Counted from the first letter of the stretch, positions 51,354 to 60,550 are shown. The stretch: DNA of 64,000 bases from UBA5066 sp048500275 (GCA_048500275.1 JASNYI010000003.1:248001-312000), one strand, 5' to 3'. Numbers and translations are program-made. Notes: generated by a model from the sequence alone, not told the origin.

Positions 51354-51440
51354 GCCGGCGCCGCAACGTTCCCGGGAGGGCCGGACCGGTCGCGGGGCCG
51401 CCGGGTGCCCAGAGACCGGACAGCATCGGGCACGAACGCG

Positions 51441-51488
51441 TTAGCTCATCGCGCTAGCAATGATCAACTGCGCCGTCACGTGCTAGCA
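51441..51488 (+). promoter_or_regulatory. GCTAGCA repeats, possible operator upstream of the DUF1302 operon
   Basis: GCTAGCA occurs at 51453-51459 and 51482-51488, 29 bp apart, the second within the palindrome TGCTAGCA; a related TTAGC lies at 51441. The segment is AT-richer than its surroundings. It sits about 95-140 bp before the DUF1302 ATG, a sensible place for a regulator site. No regulator is identified. Confidence 0.45.
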
Positions 51489-51515
51489 CTTCGTTCGCTC
51501 TTCGTACGGAACCCG

Positions 51516-51544
51516 TAAGCAAAATCACGTTTCTGGGGTACCCT
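51516..51544 (+). promoter_or_regulatory. Weak promoter candidate of the DUF1302-RND operon
   Basis: TAAGCA, 17 bp, TACCCT. Only three -35 positions match consensus. The TACCCT box is followed by CC like other boxes here. Leader about 30 nt with GGGGGAG before ATG 51581. Confidence 0.35.
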
Positions 51545-51580
51545 CCGCCGCAAGCCCGCTACTTTCGCGAAGGGGGAGCC

Positions 51581-53404
51581 ATGATGAAACTATTGAGACA
51601 GACGAGCCGGAGCGTTGCGATCGCGACGCTGGCCGCGGCGTTCCTGGTCCCGCCCGCCGGACCGGCGACCGCCATCGAGGGAACGGAGGGAGAGCTCTCC
51701 TGGAGCTGGGACACGACGATCTCGTGGGGCTTCCTCTCGCGGCTCGAGAAGAGGGACCCGAGAATCGTCGGTCTCGCGGCGGGAGGGCAGGCCTTCTCCG
51801 TCAACGGCGACGACGGTAACCTGAACTTCAACACCGGCCTCGCGAGCAACGTCACGAAGGCGACGACCGAGCTCGAGGTCTCCTACAAGGGGATCGGCGC
51901 GTTCGTGAGGGCCTTCGGCTTCTACGACTGGGAGATCATGGAGAACGACCGCGAGCGGACGCGCCTGAGCCAGGACGCCCTCGACCGCGTCGGGACCCGC
52001 GCCGAGTTCCGCGACGCCTTCGTCTGGGCCAAGTTCGACCTCGGTTCGGTCCCCGTCGAGCTCCGCGGCGGCTGGCAGGTCATCAACTGGGGCGAGAGCA
52101 CGTTCATCCAGGGCGGCATCAACGCGATCAACCCGGTCGACGTGAGCGCCCTGCGCGTCCCGGGCTCCGAGCTTCGCGACGCCCTCCTGCCGGTCGGCGC
52201 CGTCTTCCTTAGCGTCAAGCCCTCGAAGAACACCTCGCTCGAGGGCTTCTGGCAGTACGCCTGGTCCGAGACGAAGATCGACCCGGTCGGCAGCTACTTC
52301 TCGACGACCGACCTCGCGGGCGCCGGGGCGACGAAGGTCATGCTCGGGTTCGGCGCGGCCCCCGACACCATCCCCGTCGGCTTCAACATCCCCGGCAACC
52401 CCGTCGGCGTCGCGGTGCCCCGCGCCGACAGCCGGAAGGCCGGCGACGACGGCCAGTACGGTGCGGCGTTCCGACTCTTCGTCCCGGCCCTCGGCGGCAC
52501 GGAGTTCGGCCTCTACTACATGAACTACCACAGCCGCCTGCCGGTCATCATGGCGCGCACGGGAACGCAGGCCGGGCTCCTCGTGAACGGCAACTACGCC
52601 GCGAGCGCGAAGTACTTCCTCGACTACCCCGAGGACATCCAGCTCCTCGGCCTCAGCTTCAACGCGCAGCTCGGGAGCACCGGAATCGCCCTGCAGGGCG
52701 AGGTCGCCCACCGCCTGGACGTGCCGCTCCAGATCGACGACGTCGAGATCCTCTACGCGGCGCTCACGCCCCTTCGCCTCCTCCCGGCCCTCCCGCAGCT
52801 GGCGCCCCTCCGCCAGCTCGGCGGGCTCCTCGCCGCGACGAACCAGGCGGGCGCCTACGGCTTCGACGAGGAGATCACGGGCTACCGGCGGTTCGACACG
52901 ACGCAGGTCCAGATGACGGCGACCCGCGTCTTCGGGCGCGTCCTCGGCGCCGACCAGCTCGTCCTCGTGGGCGAGGGCGCGTGGAACATGGTCCACGACC
53001 TGCCCGAGCAGTCGGCCCTCCGTCTCGAGGGCCCCGGCACCTACACGAGCGGCAACCCGATCCACCAGACCGCCGGCGTCCAGCCCGGGACGGAGCCCTC
53101 CTCGGCTTTCCCGACGAGCTCGGCCTGGGGCTACGTCCTCGCCGGCCGCCTCGACTACAGCAACGTGATCGGCGCGATCAACATGTCCCCCCGCTTCTCC
53201 TTCGCCCACGACGTGAACGGCATCTCGCCCGGCCCGGGCGGGGCCTTCATCGAGGACCGCATGGCCCTCACGGTGGGCCTCGGCTTCCAGTACCGCATCA
53301 ACCTCGAGTGGGACCTCAGCTACACCCGCTACTCCGGGGCGGGCCGCTACAACCTGATCAACGACCGCGACTTCCTCGCGGGCAACATCAAGTACTCCTT
53401 CTAG
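51581..53404 (+). CDS. DUF1302 outer-membrane protein
   Basis: The 607-residue product has a signal peptide ending PATA and a mature part of amphipathic strands (GELSWSWDTTISWGFLSRL; RAEFRDAFVWAKFDLGSVPVELRGGWQVINWGESTFIQGGINAINPVD). It ends in an aromatic residue (NIKYSF), typical of outer-membrane barrels. The INWGES..GINAINPVD segment is the DUF1302 hallmark. The ATG is preceded by GGGGGAG. It opens the four-gene envelope operon; DUF1329 follows after 16 nt. It is likely the outer-membrane pore or receptor of the module. Confidence 0.93.
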   Translation: MMKLLRQTSRSVAIATLAAAFLVPPAGPATAIEGTEGELSWSWDTTISWGFLSRLEKRDPRIVGLAAGGQAFSVNGDDGNLNFNTGLASNVTKATTELEVSYKGIGAFVRAFGFYDWEIMENDRERTRLSQDALDRVGTRAEFRDAFVWAKFDLGSVPVELRGGWQVINWGESTFIQGGINAINPVDVSALRVPGSELRDALLPVGAVFLSVKPSKNTSLEGFWQYAWSETKIDPVGSYFSTTDLAGAGATKVMLGFGAAPDTIPVGFNIPGNPVGVAVPRADSRKAGDDGQYGAAFRLFVPALGGTEFGLYYMNYHSRLPVIMARTGTQAGLLVNGNYAASAKYFLDYPEDIQLLGLSFNAQLGSTGIALQGEVAHRLDVPLQIDDVEILYAALTPLRLLPALPQLAPLRQLGGLLAATNQAGAYGFDEEITGYRRFDTTQVQMTATRVFGRVLGADQLVLVGEGAWNMVHDLPEQSALRLEGPGTYTSGNPIHQTAGVQPGTEPSSAFPTSSAWGYVLAGRLDYSNVIGAINMSPRFSFAHDVNGISPGPGGAFIEDRMALTVGLGFQYRINLEWDLSYTRYSGAGRYNLINDRDFLAGNIKYSF

Positions 53405-53420
53405 GGAAGGCGGAGCCGAA

Positions 53421-54782
53421 ATGCGCAGGAACGCCCTGACCCTCCTCCTCACGCTCACCGTCGCCACCCTCCTGGCGGCGGGCGCCGCCGCGCAGCCGTC
53501 CGCGCAGGACATCGCCAAGCTCGGAACGACCCTCACGCCGCTCGGCGGCGAGAAGGCCGGAAACGCCGACGGCTCGATCCCGGCCTGGGACGGCGGCCTC
53601 ACGAAGGCGCCGGCGGGCTGGAAGCCCGGCAAGCACTACGTCGACCCCTTCGCGGCCGAGAAGCCCCTCTTCACGATCACGGCCCAGAACGCCGCCCAGT
53701 ACGCCGCCCGGCTCTCCGAAGGGCACAAGGCGATGCTGAAGGCCTACCCCTCGTTCCGTATCCCCGTCTACCCGACCCACCGGACCGCGGCCGCGCCGCA
53801 GCGGATCTACGACGCGACGAAGAAGATCGCCGCGACCGCCAGGCTCGCCGAGGGCGGCAACGGCGTGACCGGCGCCATCGCCGGGATTCCCTTCCCGCTG
53901 CCGAAGAGCGGCATCGAGGTCATCTGGAACCACCTCCTCCGGTACCGCGCCGAGACGGCGAGCCGGACGGTCGCGCAGGCGGCCCCGACGCGCGGCGGCC
54001 AGTACACCCTCGTGCAGTTCGAGGAGGAGACGATGTTCGTCTACCACCTCCCGGACATGACCGAGGCGAAGATGGCGAACCGCCTCCTCAACTTCAAGCA
54101 GCGCGTCATCGCCCCCTCGCGCCTCGCGGGCGGCATCCTCCTCGTCCACGAGTCGATGAACCAGGTCGCGCAGCCCCGCGACGCCTGGCTCTACAACCCG
54201 GGCCAGCGCCGCGTCCGCCGCGCCCCCCAGGTGGCCTACGACAACCCCGGCACCGCCGCCGACAACATGCGCACGAGCGACCAGCTCGACATGTTCAACG
54301 GCGCACCGGACAAGTACGACTGGAAGCTCGTCGGCAAGAAGGAGATCTACGTCCCCTACAACGCCTACAAGCTCCAGGACCCGGCCGTCAAGTTCAAGGA
54401 CATCCTGACGCCGCTCCACCTGAACCCGGACCACCTCCGCTACGAGCTGCACCGGGTCTGGGTCGTCGACGCCACGCTCAAGAAGGGCGAGCGCAACATC
54501 TACAAGAGGCGCACGTTCTACATCGATGAGGACAGCTGGCAGATCCTCGTCATCGACCAGTACGACAACCGTGACCAGCTCTGGCGCGTCTCCGAGGGGC
54601 ACGCGATCGCCTACTACGACCTGCCGACGATCTGGACCTCCGCCGAGTCCCACACGGACCTGCAGGCGGGGCGCTACCTCGTCATGGGCATCAACAGCGA
54701 GAACCCGCCGCACAACTTCTCGATCAAGCGCACGCCGGGCGACTTCCAGCCCGACGCCCTCCGCCGCGAAGGCGTCCGCTAG
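53421..54782 (+). CDS. DUF1329 periplasmic/outer-membrane protein
   Basis: The 453-residue product has a signal peptide (LTLLLTLTVATLLAAGAAAQP) and the DUF1329 opening LGTTLTPLGGEKAGNADGSIPAWDGGL, followed by conserved GIPFPLPKSGIEVIWNHLLRYR, LPDMTEAKMANRLLNFKQ, AWLYNPGQRRVRRAPQVAYDNP and KRRTFYIDEDSWQILVIDQYD. From memory its beta-sheet core resembles LolA/LolB-type lipid carriers; that fold link is not proven here. Found almost always next to DUF1302, as here. Confidence 0.93.
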   Translation: MRRNALTLLLTLTVATLLAAGAAAQPSAQDIAKLGTTLTPLGGEKAGNADGSIPAWDGGLTKAPAGWKPGKHYVDPFAAEKPLFTITAQNAAQYAARLSEGHKAMLKAYPSFRIPVYPTHRTAAAPQRIYDATKKIAATARLAEGGNGVTGAIAGIPFPLPKSGIEVIWNHLLRYRAETASRTVAQAAPTRGGQYTLVQFEEETMFVYHLPDMTEAKMANRLLNFKQRVIAPSRLAGGILLVHESMNQVAQPRDAWLYNPGQRRVRRAPQVAYDNPGTAADNMRTSDQLDMFNGAPDKYDWKLVGKKEIYVPYNAYKLQDPAVKFKDILTPLHLNPDHLRYELHRVWVVDATLKKGERNIYKRRTFYIDEDSWQILVIDQYDNRDQLWRVSEGHAIAYYDLPTIWTSAESHTDLQAGRYLVMGINSENPPHNFSIKRTPGDFQPDALRREGVR

Positions 54783-54801
54783 AGGGTGAGGGGGCCGCGC
54801 C

Positions 54802-55773
54802 GTGCGTAAGGGACTCATCTCCGCGCAGGGCGCGGCCCTCCTGCTCCTCCTGGCCCCGGCGCCGCCCGGCCCGGCGGCGGCTCCCGCTTCGCCCGGGGCG
54901 GCCGCGGAGCGTTCGACCCCGGCGCGGCTCGCGGCTCGCTCTCTGATCCTCGACGCCGCCGACCGCGACGGGCTCGCCGTCGCGGTCGGGGAGCGCGGGC
55001 ACGTCCTCGTCTCCCGGGACGGCGGCAAGTCCTGGGCGCAGGTCGAGGTGCCGACCCGTGCCCTTCTCACGGGGGTCTGGCTCCACGACGCGCGCCTCGG
55101 GTGGGCCGTCGGCCACGACGAGACGATCCTGAGGACGCGCGACGGCGGCGCCACCTGGGAACGGGTGCGACACGCCCCGGACGAGGAGCAGCCGATCCTC
55201 GACGTCTGGTTCCGCGACGAGAAGAAGGGGTTCGCGATCGGCGCCTACGGCCTCCTCCTGGCCACCGGGGACGGCGGCGACACGTGGGAGAGCCGGACCG
55301 TCGTCGAGGGCGACGACACGCACCTGAACCACATCGTCGAGTCGGGGGGCTCGCTCTTCATCGCCGGGGAGGCGGGGTCCCTGTACCGTTCCGACGACGA
55401 CGGCGAGAGCTGGCGGGCGCTCGAGTCTCCCTACGAGGGCTCGTTCTTCGGCCTGCTTCCCCTCGCCGACGGGGGGCTCCTGGCCCTCGGCCTCCGGGGC
55501 CACGTCTTCCGCACCGACGATCGCGGCGAGACCTTCACCCGCGTCGACTCCGGCACCGAGGCGACGCTCACGACCGGCCGGGAGCTCGGCGGCGGGAAGG
55601 TCGTCCTCGCGGGGATGGCGGGCGTCCTCCTCCTGAGCGAGGACGGCGGACGCACCTTCCGCCTGCGCGAGCTGGACGACCGGAAGGCCTCGCTGGCGAT
55701 CCTGCCGGGAAGCGCCGGCGGCATCGTTCTCCTGGGAGAGGGCGGGGTCCGGCCGATCGACCCGGCCTTCTAG
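54802..55773 (+). CDS. YCF48/BNR-repeat beta-propeller, secreted
   Basis: The 323-residue product has a hydrophobic signal (GAALLLLLAPAPPGPAAAP) and repeated Asp-box sequences: VSRDGGKSWAQ, RTRDGGATWER, ATGDGGDTWES, RSDDDGESWRA, RTDDRGETFTR and LSEDGGRTFRL, spaced about 43 residues. This is a YCF48-like (photosystem II stability factor Hcf136-type) propeller. In this setting it probably scaffolds the pump or barrel rather than photosynthesis. Start GTG 54802, 19 nt after DUF1329. Confidence 0.9.
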   Translation: MRKGLISAQGAALLLLLAPAPPGPAAAPASPGAAAERSTPARLAARSLILDAADRDGLAVAVGERGHVLVSRDGGKSWAQVEVPTRALLTGVWLHDARLGWAVGHDETILRTRDGGATWERVRHAPDEEQPILDVWFRDEKKGFAIGAYGLLLATGDGGDTWESRTVVEGDDTHLNHIVESGGSLFIAGEAGSLYRSDDDGESWRALESPYEGSFFGLLPLADGGLLALGLRGHVFRTDDRGETFTRVDSGTEATLTTGRELGGGKVVLAGMAGVLLLSEDGGRTFRLRELDDRKASLAILPGSAGGIVLLGEGGVRPIDPAF

Positions 55774-55842
55774 GTCCGGTATTCGAGGGCGGCCCGCCGG
55801 GGATGACCCCTCGGCGGCGCCGGGGACGGGGGAGAGGGAGCA

Positions 55843-58188
55843 ATGACGAAAGAGCGGATCACGACCTTCCTGGAGAACCTGATCTTCCGCCACCGGCCCG
55901 TGGTGCTCGGCCTCTTCGCCGTCGCCACGGTGTTCATGGCCTGGTCGGCCTCGCACCTCAGGGTCGACGCGGGGTTCCAGAAGAACCTCCCGCACGCGCA
56001 CCCCTACATGGAAACCTTCCTGAAGCACCAGCAGGAGTTCGGCGGGGCCAACCGGGTGCTCGTGGCGCTCATGGCGCGCGAGGGGGACATCTTCACGCCG
56101 GAGTTCTTCGACGTTCTGAAGAAGGCCACCGACGAGGTCTTCTTCCTCCCGGGCGTCGACCGGAGCCGGGTCCAGTCGCTCTTCACCCCGAACGTCCGCT
56201 ACACCGAGGTCGTCGAGGACGGCATCGCGGCCGGCAACGTGATTCCCGACGATTTCTCGCCGGACGCCGAGGGCCTCGAGCAGGTCCGCCGGAACGTCCT
56301 GAAGGCCGGCATCGTCGGCCGTCTCGTGGCGAACGACTTCACGGGGACGATCATCAGCGCCGAGCTCCTCGAGTTCGACCCGACGACCGGGAAGAAGCTC
56401 GACTTCATCGCCGTCTCGAAGGCCCTCGAGGAGAAGGTGAGGCGCCAGTTCGACGCGGAGTTCGCCCCGGGCTCGCCGGTGGACGTGAGGATCATCGGCT
56501 TCGCGAAGGTCGTCGGCGCCATCTCCGAAGGGACCCGCCGCGTCATCCTCTTCTTCCTCATCGCCTACGCGCTCGCGGGCCTCCTCGTCTACGTCTACTC
56601 CCAGTCGCACCGCCTGTCGCTCGTGGCGCTCGGCTGCTCCACGATCGCGGTCGTCTGGCAGCTCGGCCTCCTGACGCTCCTCGGCTACGGCATCGACCCG
56701 CTCTCGATCCTCGTCCCCTTCCTCATCTTCGCGATCGGCGTCAGCCACGCCGTCCAGATGGTGAGCGCCAACGGCGCCGAGATCTTCGACGGGGCGGACC
56801 CGGTCACCGCCGCGAGGAACAGCTTCCGCCGGCTCCTCGTCCCCGGGTTCATCGCCCTCGCCTCCGACACGATCGGCTTCCTGACGATCCTCCTCATCAA
56901 GATCCGGGTCATCCAGGAGATCGCGATCACCGCGAGCCTCGGCGTGGCCGTCATCATCCTGACGAACCTCTTCCTCATCCCGGTGATCCTCTCCTACCTC
57001 CACTACCCGCCCGACTACAACGAGCGGCTCCACCGCCGCGCGAAGCACATGGCCGGGTTCTGGCGGGCGCTCTCGCAGGCCTCCGCGCCGAAGCCCGCCG
57101 CCGCGATCGTCCTCGTGGCCGCCCTTCTCGGGGTCGTCGGCTTCTGGAAGGGGCGCGACGTCAAGATCGGAGACCTCCACCGGGGCGTCCCCGAGCTGCG
57201 CGCCGAGTCGCGCTACAACGTCGACAGCGCCGTCATCACCTCGAAGTTCTCGATCGGCGTCGACATCCTGAACGTCATCGTCGAGACGAAGCCCGAGGGG
57301 TGCGTCGACCACTCCGTCATGACGACGATCGACGAGTTCTCCTGGAGGATGGCGAACGTCGAGGGGGTCCAGTCGACGATCGAGCTGCCGGGGATCGCGA
57401 AGATGCTGAACGCGGGCTGGAACGAGGGGAGCCCCAAGTGGCGGGTCCTCTCGCGCAACCAGTCCGTCCTCCAGCAGTCGGTCACCTACGTCCCCACGAC
57501 CTCGGGGCTCCTGAACTCGGACTGCAGCGTCATGCCGGTCATGATGTTCACCGCCGACCACAAGGCCGACACGATCCAGCGGATCGTCGGCGAGGTGAAA
57601 CGGTTCGAGTCGGAGCACGGCCACCCGGACGTCTCCTTCAAGCTCGCCACCGGGAACGTGGGCGTGATGGCCGCGACGAACGAGGCGGTCTCCGCGGCCC
57701 AGTTCCCGATCCTCGTCTGGGTCTTCGGGGCCGTCGTCATCCTCTGCGCGATCACCTTCCGCTCTCTCCGCGCCACGATCTGCATCGTCATTCCGCTCGC
57801 CCTCGTCTCGCTCCTGGCCTACGCCCTCATGGCCTGGCTCGAGATCGGGCTGAAGGTGTCGACGCTTCCCGTCGTCGCCCTCGGCGTCGGCGTCGGCGTC
57901 GACTACGGCATCTACATCTACGCCCGCTTCCGCTCGCTCTATCGGGACGGCGCGCCGCTGACCGAGGCCTATCGCAAGACGCTCGCCATGACCGGAAACG
58001 GAGTCCTCTTCACCGGCATCACGCTCGGGCTCGGAGTCGCCACCTGGATCTTCTCGCCGCTGAAGTTCCAGGCCGACATGGGCCTTCTCCTCTGCTTCCT
58101 CTTCCTGATGAACATGGTGGGCGCCCTCGTCCTGCTCCCGGCCCTGGCGCGCTGGCTCTTCGGGGACACCCACCAGGAAAAGGGCTGA
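55843..58188 (+). CDS. RND/MMPL-family inner-membrane transporter
   Basis: The 781-residue protein has 12 predicted helices in two halves with periplasmic loops (after residue about 35 and about 430). Each half carries the RND/SSD features: LVPFLIFAIGVSHAVQMV with SFRRLLVPGFIALASDTIGFLTIL, and VVALGVGVGVDYGIYIYARF with AMTGNGVLFTGITLGLGVATW. It is shorter than AcrB-type pumps and resembles HpnN/MMPL-type lipid exporters. It needs no MFP adaptor in the operon; DUF1329 and the propeller may take that role. It follows the propeller gene by 69 nt. Confidence 0.93.
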   Translation: MTKERITTFLENLIFRHRPVVLGLFAVATVFMAWSASHLRVDAGFQKNLPHAHPYMETFLKHQQEFGGANRVLVALMAREGDIFTPEFFDVLKKATDEVFFLPGVDRSRVQSLFTPNVRYTEVVEDGIAAGNVIPDDFSPDAEGLEQVRRNVLKAGIVGRLVANDFTGTIISAELLEFDPTTGKKLDFIAVSKALEEKVRRQFDAEFAPGSPVDVRIIGFAKVVGAISEGTRRVILFFLIAYALAGLLVYVYSQSHRLSLVALGCSTIAVVWQLGLLTLLGYGIDPLSILVPFLIFAIGVSHAVQMVSANGAEIFDGADPVTAARNSFRRLLVPGFIALASDTIGFLTILLIKIRVIQEIAITASLGVAVIILTNLFLIPVILSYLHYPPDYNERLHRRAKHMAGFWRALSQASAPKPAAAIVLVAALLGVVGFWKGRDVKIGDLHRGVPELRAESRYNVDSAVITSKFSIGVDILNVIVETKPEGCVDHSVMTTIDEFSWRMANVEGVQSTIELPGIAKMLNAGWNEGSPKWRVLSRNQSVLQQSVTYVPTTSGLLNSDCSVMPVMMFTADHKADTIQRIVGEVKRFESEHGHPDVSFKLATGNVGVMAATNEAVSAAQFPILVWVFGAVVILCAITFRSLRATICIVIPLALVSLLAYALMAWLEIGLKVSTLPVVALGVGVGVDYGIYIYARFRSLYRDGAPLTEAYRKTLAMTGNGVLFTGITLGLGVATWIFSPLKFQADMGLLLCFLFLMNMVGALVLLPALARWLFGDTHQEKG

Positions 58189-58207
58189 CCTCGAGCGGGC
58201 GCCCGGC

Positions 58208-58241
58208 GCGGTCACGCCCCGTTTCGCCGGGGCGCGACCGC
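58208..58241. terminator. Strong hairpin between the RND pump and msrA
   Basis: A 14-bp stem with one A-C mismatch and loop TTTCGC, 20 nt after the pump stop and 27 nt from the msrA stop. No long T-tract. Likely a bidirectional terminator for convergent operons. Confidence 0.65.
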
Positions 58242-58267
58242 CCTTCGGCGGCACCGCGGGCCGCGGC

Positions 58268-58921
58268 TCAGCCCCCGGTGCCGAGCCCCACGGGGCAGGC
58301 GATCCCGATGCCGCCCAGGCCGCAGTACCCGCCCGGGTTCTTCGCGAGGTACTGCTGGTGCTCGTCCTCGGCGTAGTAGAAGGGCCCGGCCGGCCGGATC
58401 TCCGTCGTGATCGGGTCGTACCCCCGCGCGAAGAGCACCTCCTGGTAGGCGTCGCGGATCTCAACGGCGGCGCGCTCCTGGTCCCCGGAGTGCGTGTAGA
58501 CCGCCGAGCGGTACTGCGTCCCGACGTCGTTGCCCTGCCGCATCCCCTGCGTCGGGTCGTGCTTCTCGAAGAAAACCTTCAGGAGCTGATCGAAGGGGAC
58601 CTGCGCGGGGTCGAAAACGGCGAGGACGACCTCGGCGTGGCCCGTCCGCCCGGTGCAGAGCTCCTTGTAGGTCGGGTTCGGAGTCAGGCCCCCCGCGTAG
58701 CCCACGGCCGTCGTGTAGACGCCCGGGAGCGTCCAGAACGCCTTCTCCGCCCCCCAGAAGCAGCCCATCCCGAAGACGGCCCGCTCGAGGCCCGCCGGGA
58801 ACGGCGGGAGGATCTCGCGACCGGTCACGAAGTGCCGGTTGGTGACGGGAAGCGGGGCCTTGCGCCCTTCGAGCGCGTCCTCCGAGTCGGGAAGCCGGAG
58901 CTTGCTCTTGTCGAACAGCAT
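58268..58921 (-). CDS. msrA: Peptide methionine-S-sulfoxide reductase
   Basis: Reduces Met-S-sulfoxide in proteins. The 217-residue product has the active-site GMGCFWGAEKAFW (C54), VGYAGGLTPNPTY, GHAEVVLAVFDP, NDVGTQYRSAVYTH and a C-terminal pair of cysteines (GGYCGLGGIGIACPVG) as likely resolving residues. The 45-residue N-terminal extension resembles MsrA proteins that start with FDKSKLRLP. It lacks a signal peptide. It ends the lipid-modification operon, 10 nt after the methyltransferase, with GAGAGGTG upstream. Confidence 0.96.
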   Translation of the reverse strand: MLFDKSKLRLPDSEDALEGRKAPLPVTNRHFVTGREILPPFPAGLERAVFGMGCFWGAEKAFWTLPGVYTTAVGYAGGLTPNPTYKELCTGRTGHAEVVLAVFDPAQVPFDQLLKVFFEKHDPTQGMRQGNDVGTQYRSAVYTHSGDQERAAVEIRDAYQEVLFARGYDPITTEIRPAGPFYYAEDEHQQYLAKNPGGYCGLGGIGIACPVGLGTGG

Positions 58922-58931
58922 GGGTCACCTC

Positions 58932-59972
58932 TCAGGCGGTGCGGCGGCGGAGACGGTAGTGGGAGACCATCCACTCGTTCCCGCCGCGGTGGGCGAAGAG
59001 CTCCGCGCAGGCCATGAAGAAGATCCGCCACTCGAGGACCTTCCTCCGCGCGACCCCCGGCCCGTAGGTCCTGGCGAAGAGCGCCTTCGCCGCCCCCTCG
59101 TTCCGGTCGAGGTTCGCGAGCCAGGCCTCCGCCGTGCGCGCGTAGTGCGTGCCGTTCACGCGCCAGCGCTCCTCCACGAAGAGGTGCTCGGGGAAGCGGA
59201 GGAGGAGGTGGTCGGAAGGCATGAGGCCGCCGGTGAAGAAGTTCCTCGCCATCCAGTCGCTCTCGTCGCGGGCCACGTACGGGTACGAGACGTCGCGGTG
59301 CGAGAAGACGTGGAGGAAGAGGCGGCCGTCGGGCTTCATCCACGACGCGATCCGGCCGAGGAGCTCCGGCCAGTTGCGCATGTGCTCGAACATCTCGACC
59401 GAGACGACCCTGTCGAAGACCGGCCCCGTCGCCGGGTCGAAGACGTTCATGTCGCAGGTGACGACCTTCAGGTTCGCGAGGTTCCGCTCCGCGGCCCTGG
59501 CCTCGATGTACTCCCTCTGGTCCCTCGAGTTCGAGACGGCGACGATGCGCGAGCCGGGGTAGCGCTCGGCCATCCAGAGCGTCAGCGACCCCCACCCGCA
59601 GCCGAGCTCGAGGACGTTCTGCCCGTCCGCGAGCCGGGCCCGCTCGCAGGTGAGGGCGAGCATCGCCGCCTCGGCGGCGTCGAGCGTGGTGACCCCGTCC
59701 GAAAACAGGCCTGACGAGTACTTCCGGTACGCCCCCAGGACGAGCTCGTAGAAGGCGGGCGGGACCTCGTAGTGCTGCTCGTTCGCCTCGGCGGTCGCGA
59801 GGGCGACCGGGCTCGCCCGCATCTCGGCGACGAGCTTCTCCTCGCGCGCCAGCGCCTCCTCCGCGTCGTCGGCCTTCTCGTCGGCGAGCCGCTGGCGAAG
59901 GAGCTGGCGGATCTTCCGGCGGACCAGCGCGTCCGGGATGAGCCCCCCCTGGAGGAGCGGGTCGTACCACAT
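58932..59972 (-). CDS. Cyclopropane-fatty-acid-synthase-like methyltransferase
   Basis: The 346-residue SAM-dependent enzyme has NEQHYEVPPAFYELVLGAYRKYSSGLF, SAM motif VLELGCGWGSLTLWMAE, VVSVEMFEHMRNW and HLFVEERWRVNGTHYARTAEAW. This differs from the classical enzyme in the adjacent gene (VPPAFY instead of LGNDLY, shorter N-terminus), so it is likely a second methyltransferase acting on the same lipids. The substrate is probably an unsaturated acyl chain. It begins 5 nt after DUF2062. Confidence 0.88.
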   Translation of the reverse strand: MWYDPLLQGGLIPDALVRRKIRQLLRQRLADEKADDAEEALAREEKLVAEMRASPVALATAEANEQHYEVPPAFYELVLGAYRKYSSGLFSDGVTTLDAAEAAMLALTCERARLADGQNVLELGCGWGSLTLWMAERYPGSRIVAVSNSRDQREYIEARAAERNLANLKVVTCDMNVFDPATGPVFDRVVSVEMFEHMRNWPELLGRIASWMKPDGRLFLHVFSHRDVSYPYVARDESDWMARNFFTGGLMPSDHLLLRFPEHLFVEERWRVNGTHYARTAEAWLANLDRNEGAAKALFARTYGPGVARRKVLEWRIFFMACAELFAHRGGNEWMVSHYRLRRRTA

Positions 59973-59977
59973 CGAGG

Positions 59978-60550
59978 TCAGCGCTCTCTCGGGAGCTCGG
60001 CGAGGAGCGCCCCGGCGCCCGCCGCGCCGTCCGCCGCCGCGCCCTTTTCGACGGTCGTCGCCGGTGCGCGAAACGGGACGCTCGCCGGCCTCAGCCGCCG
60101 GGCCGCGGCCCTGAGGGCGGGCCGGACGGCGAAGAAGACCGCGGCGGCGATGAACGGCGCCGTCAGCACCCAGGCGCCGAGCGCCTGGAGCGTCACCCGC
60201 CAGAGCGCCTCGGCGGCTTCCATCGGGCGCGAAGTGACGAATGCGGCCAGCTCCTGGGCCGACAAGTCCACGGGCTCCCCGCCGAAGAGGAGCCGGCCGA
60301 GCCCCAGGTAGGGGACGATGAAGGCCAGCTGGAGAGGGAACGAGAGGTAGTTGATCGCCTGGATGAGGGGCTGGTTGAGCCTGAGGACGATCGCCGCCGT
60401 CGTGCAGAGGATCGTCGTCGTACCCACGACCGGGATGACGGCGATCGCGAGGCCCACGGCGACCGTGAGCGCGATCGCGTCGGGAGAGAGCCCCTGCGTC
60501 AGCTGCTCGACGACGGGCCTGACGACCCGCCTCCTCAGGAGCTCCCTCAC
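59978..60550 (-). CDS. DUF2062 membrane protein
   Basis: The 190-residue product has three hydrophobic segments (ALTVAVGLAIAVIPVVGTTTILCTTAAIVLRL; PLQLAFIVPYLGLGRLLF; TLQALGAWVLTAPFIAAAVFFAV) and the family pattern QGLSPDAIALTVAVGLAIAVIPVVGTT, with NQPLIQAINYLSFPLQ. DUF2062 proteins are uncharacterised inner-membrane proteins. GTG 60550 overlaps the preceding stop by 4 nt (GTGA), so it is coupled to the cyclopropane synthase and may anchor or present lipid substrate. Confidence 0.85.
   Translation of the reverse strand: MRELLRRRVVRPVVEQLTQGLSPDAIALTVAVGLAIAVIPVVGTTTILCTTAAIVLRLNQPLIQAINYLSFPLQLAFIVPYLGLGRLLFGGEPVDLSAQELAAFVTSRPMEAAEALWRVTLQALGAWVLTAPFIAAAVFFAVRPALRAAARRLRPASVPFRAPATTVEKGAAADGAAGAGALLAELPRER

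Noticed and set aside
47939..51457. 1172-codon open frame on the plus strand
   Set aside because: It crosses four real genes on both strands and is Arg/Pro-rich with no recognisable domain.
54724..58464. 1246-codon open frame on the minus strand
   Set aside because: Antisense to the YCF48 and RND genes, which have clear family motifs; composition is that of a shadow frame.
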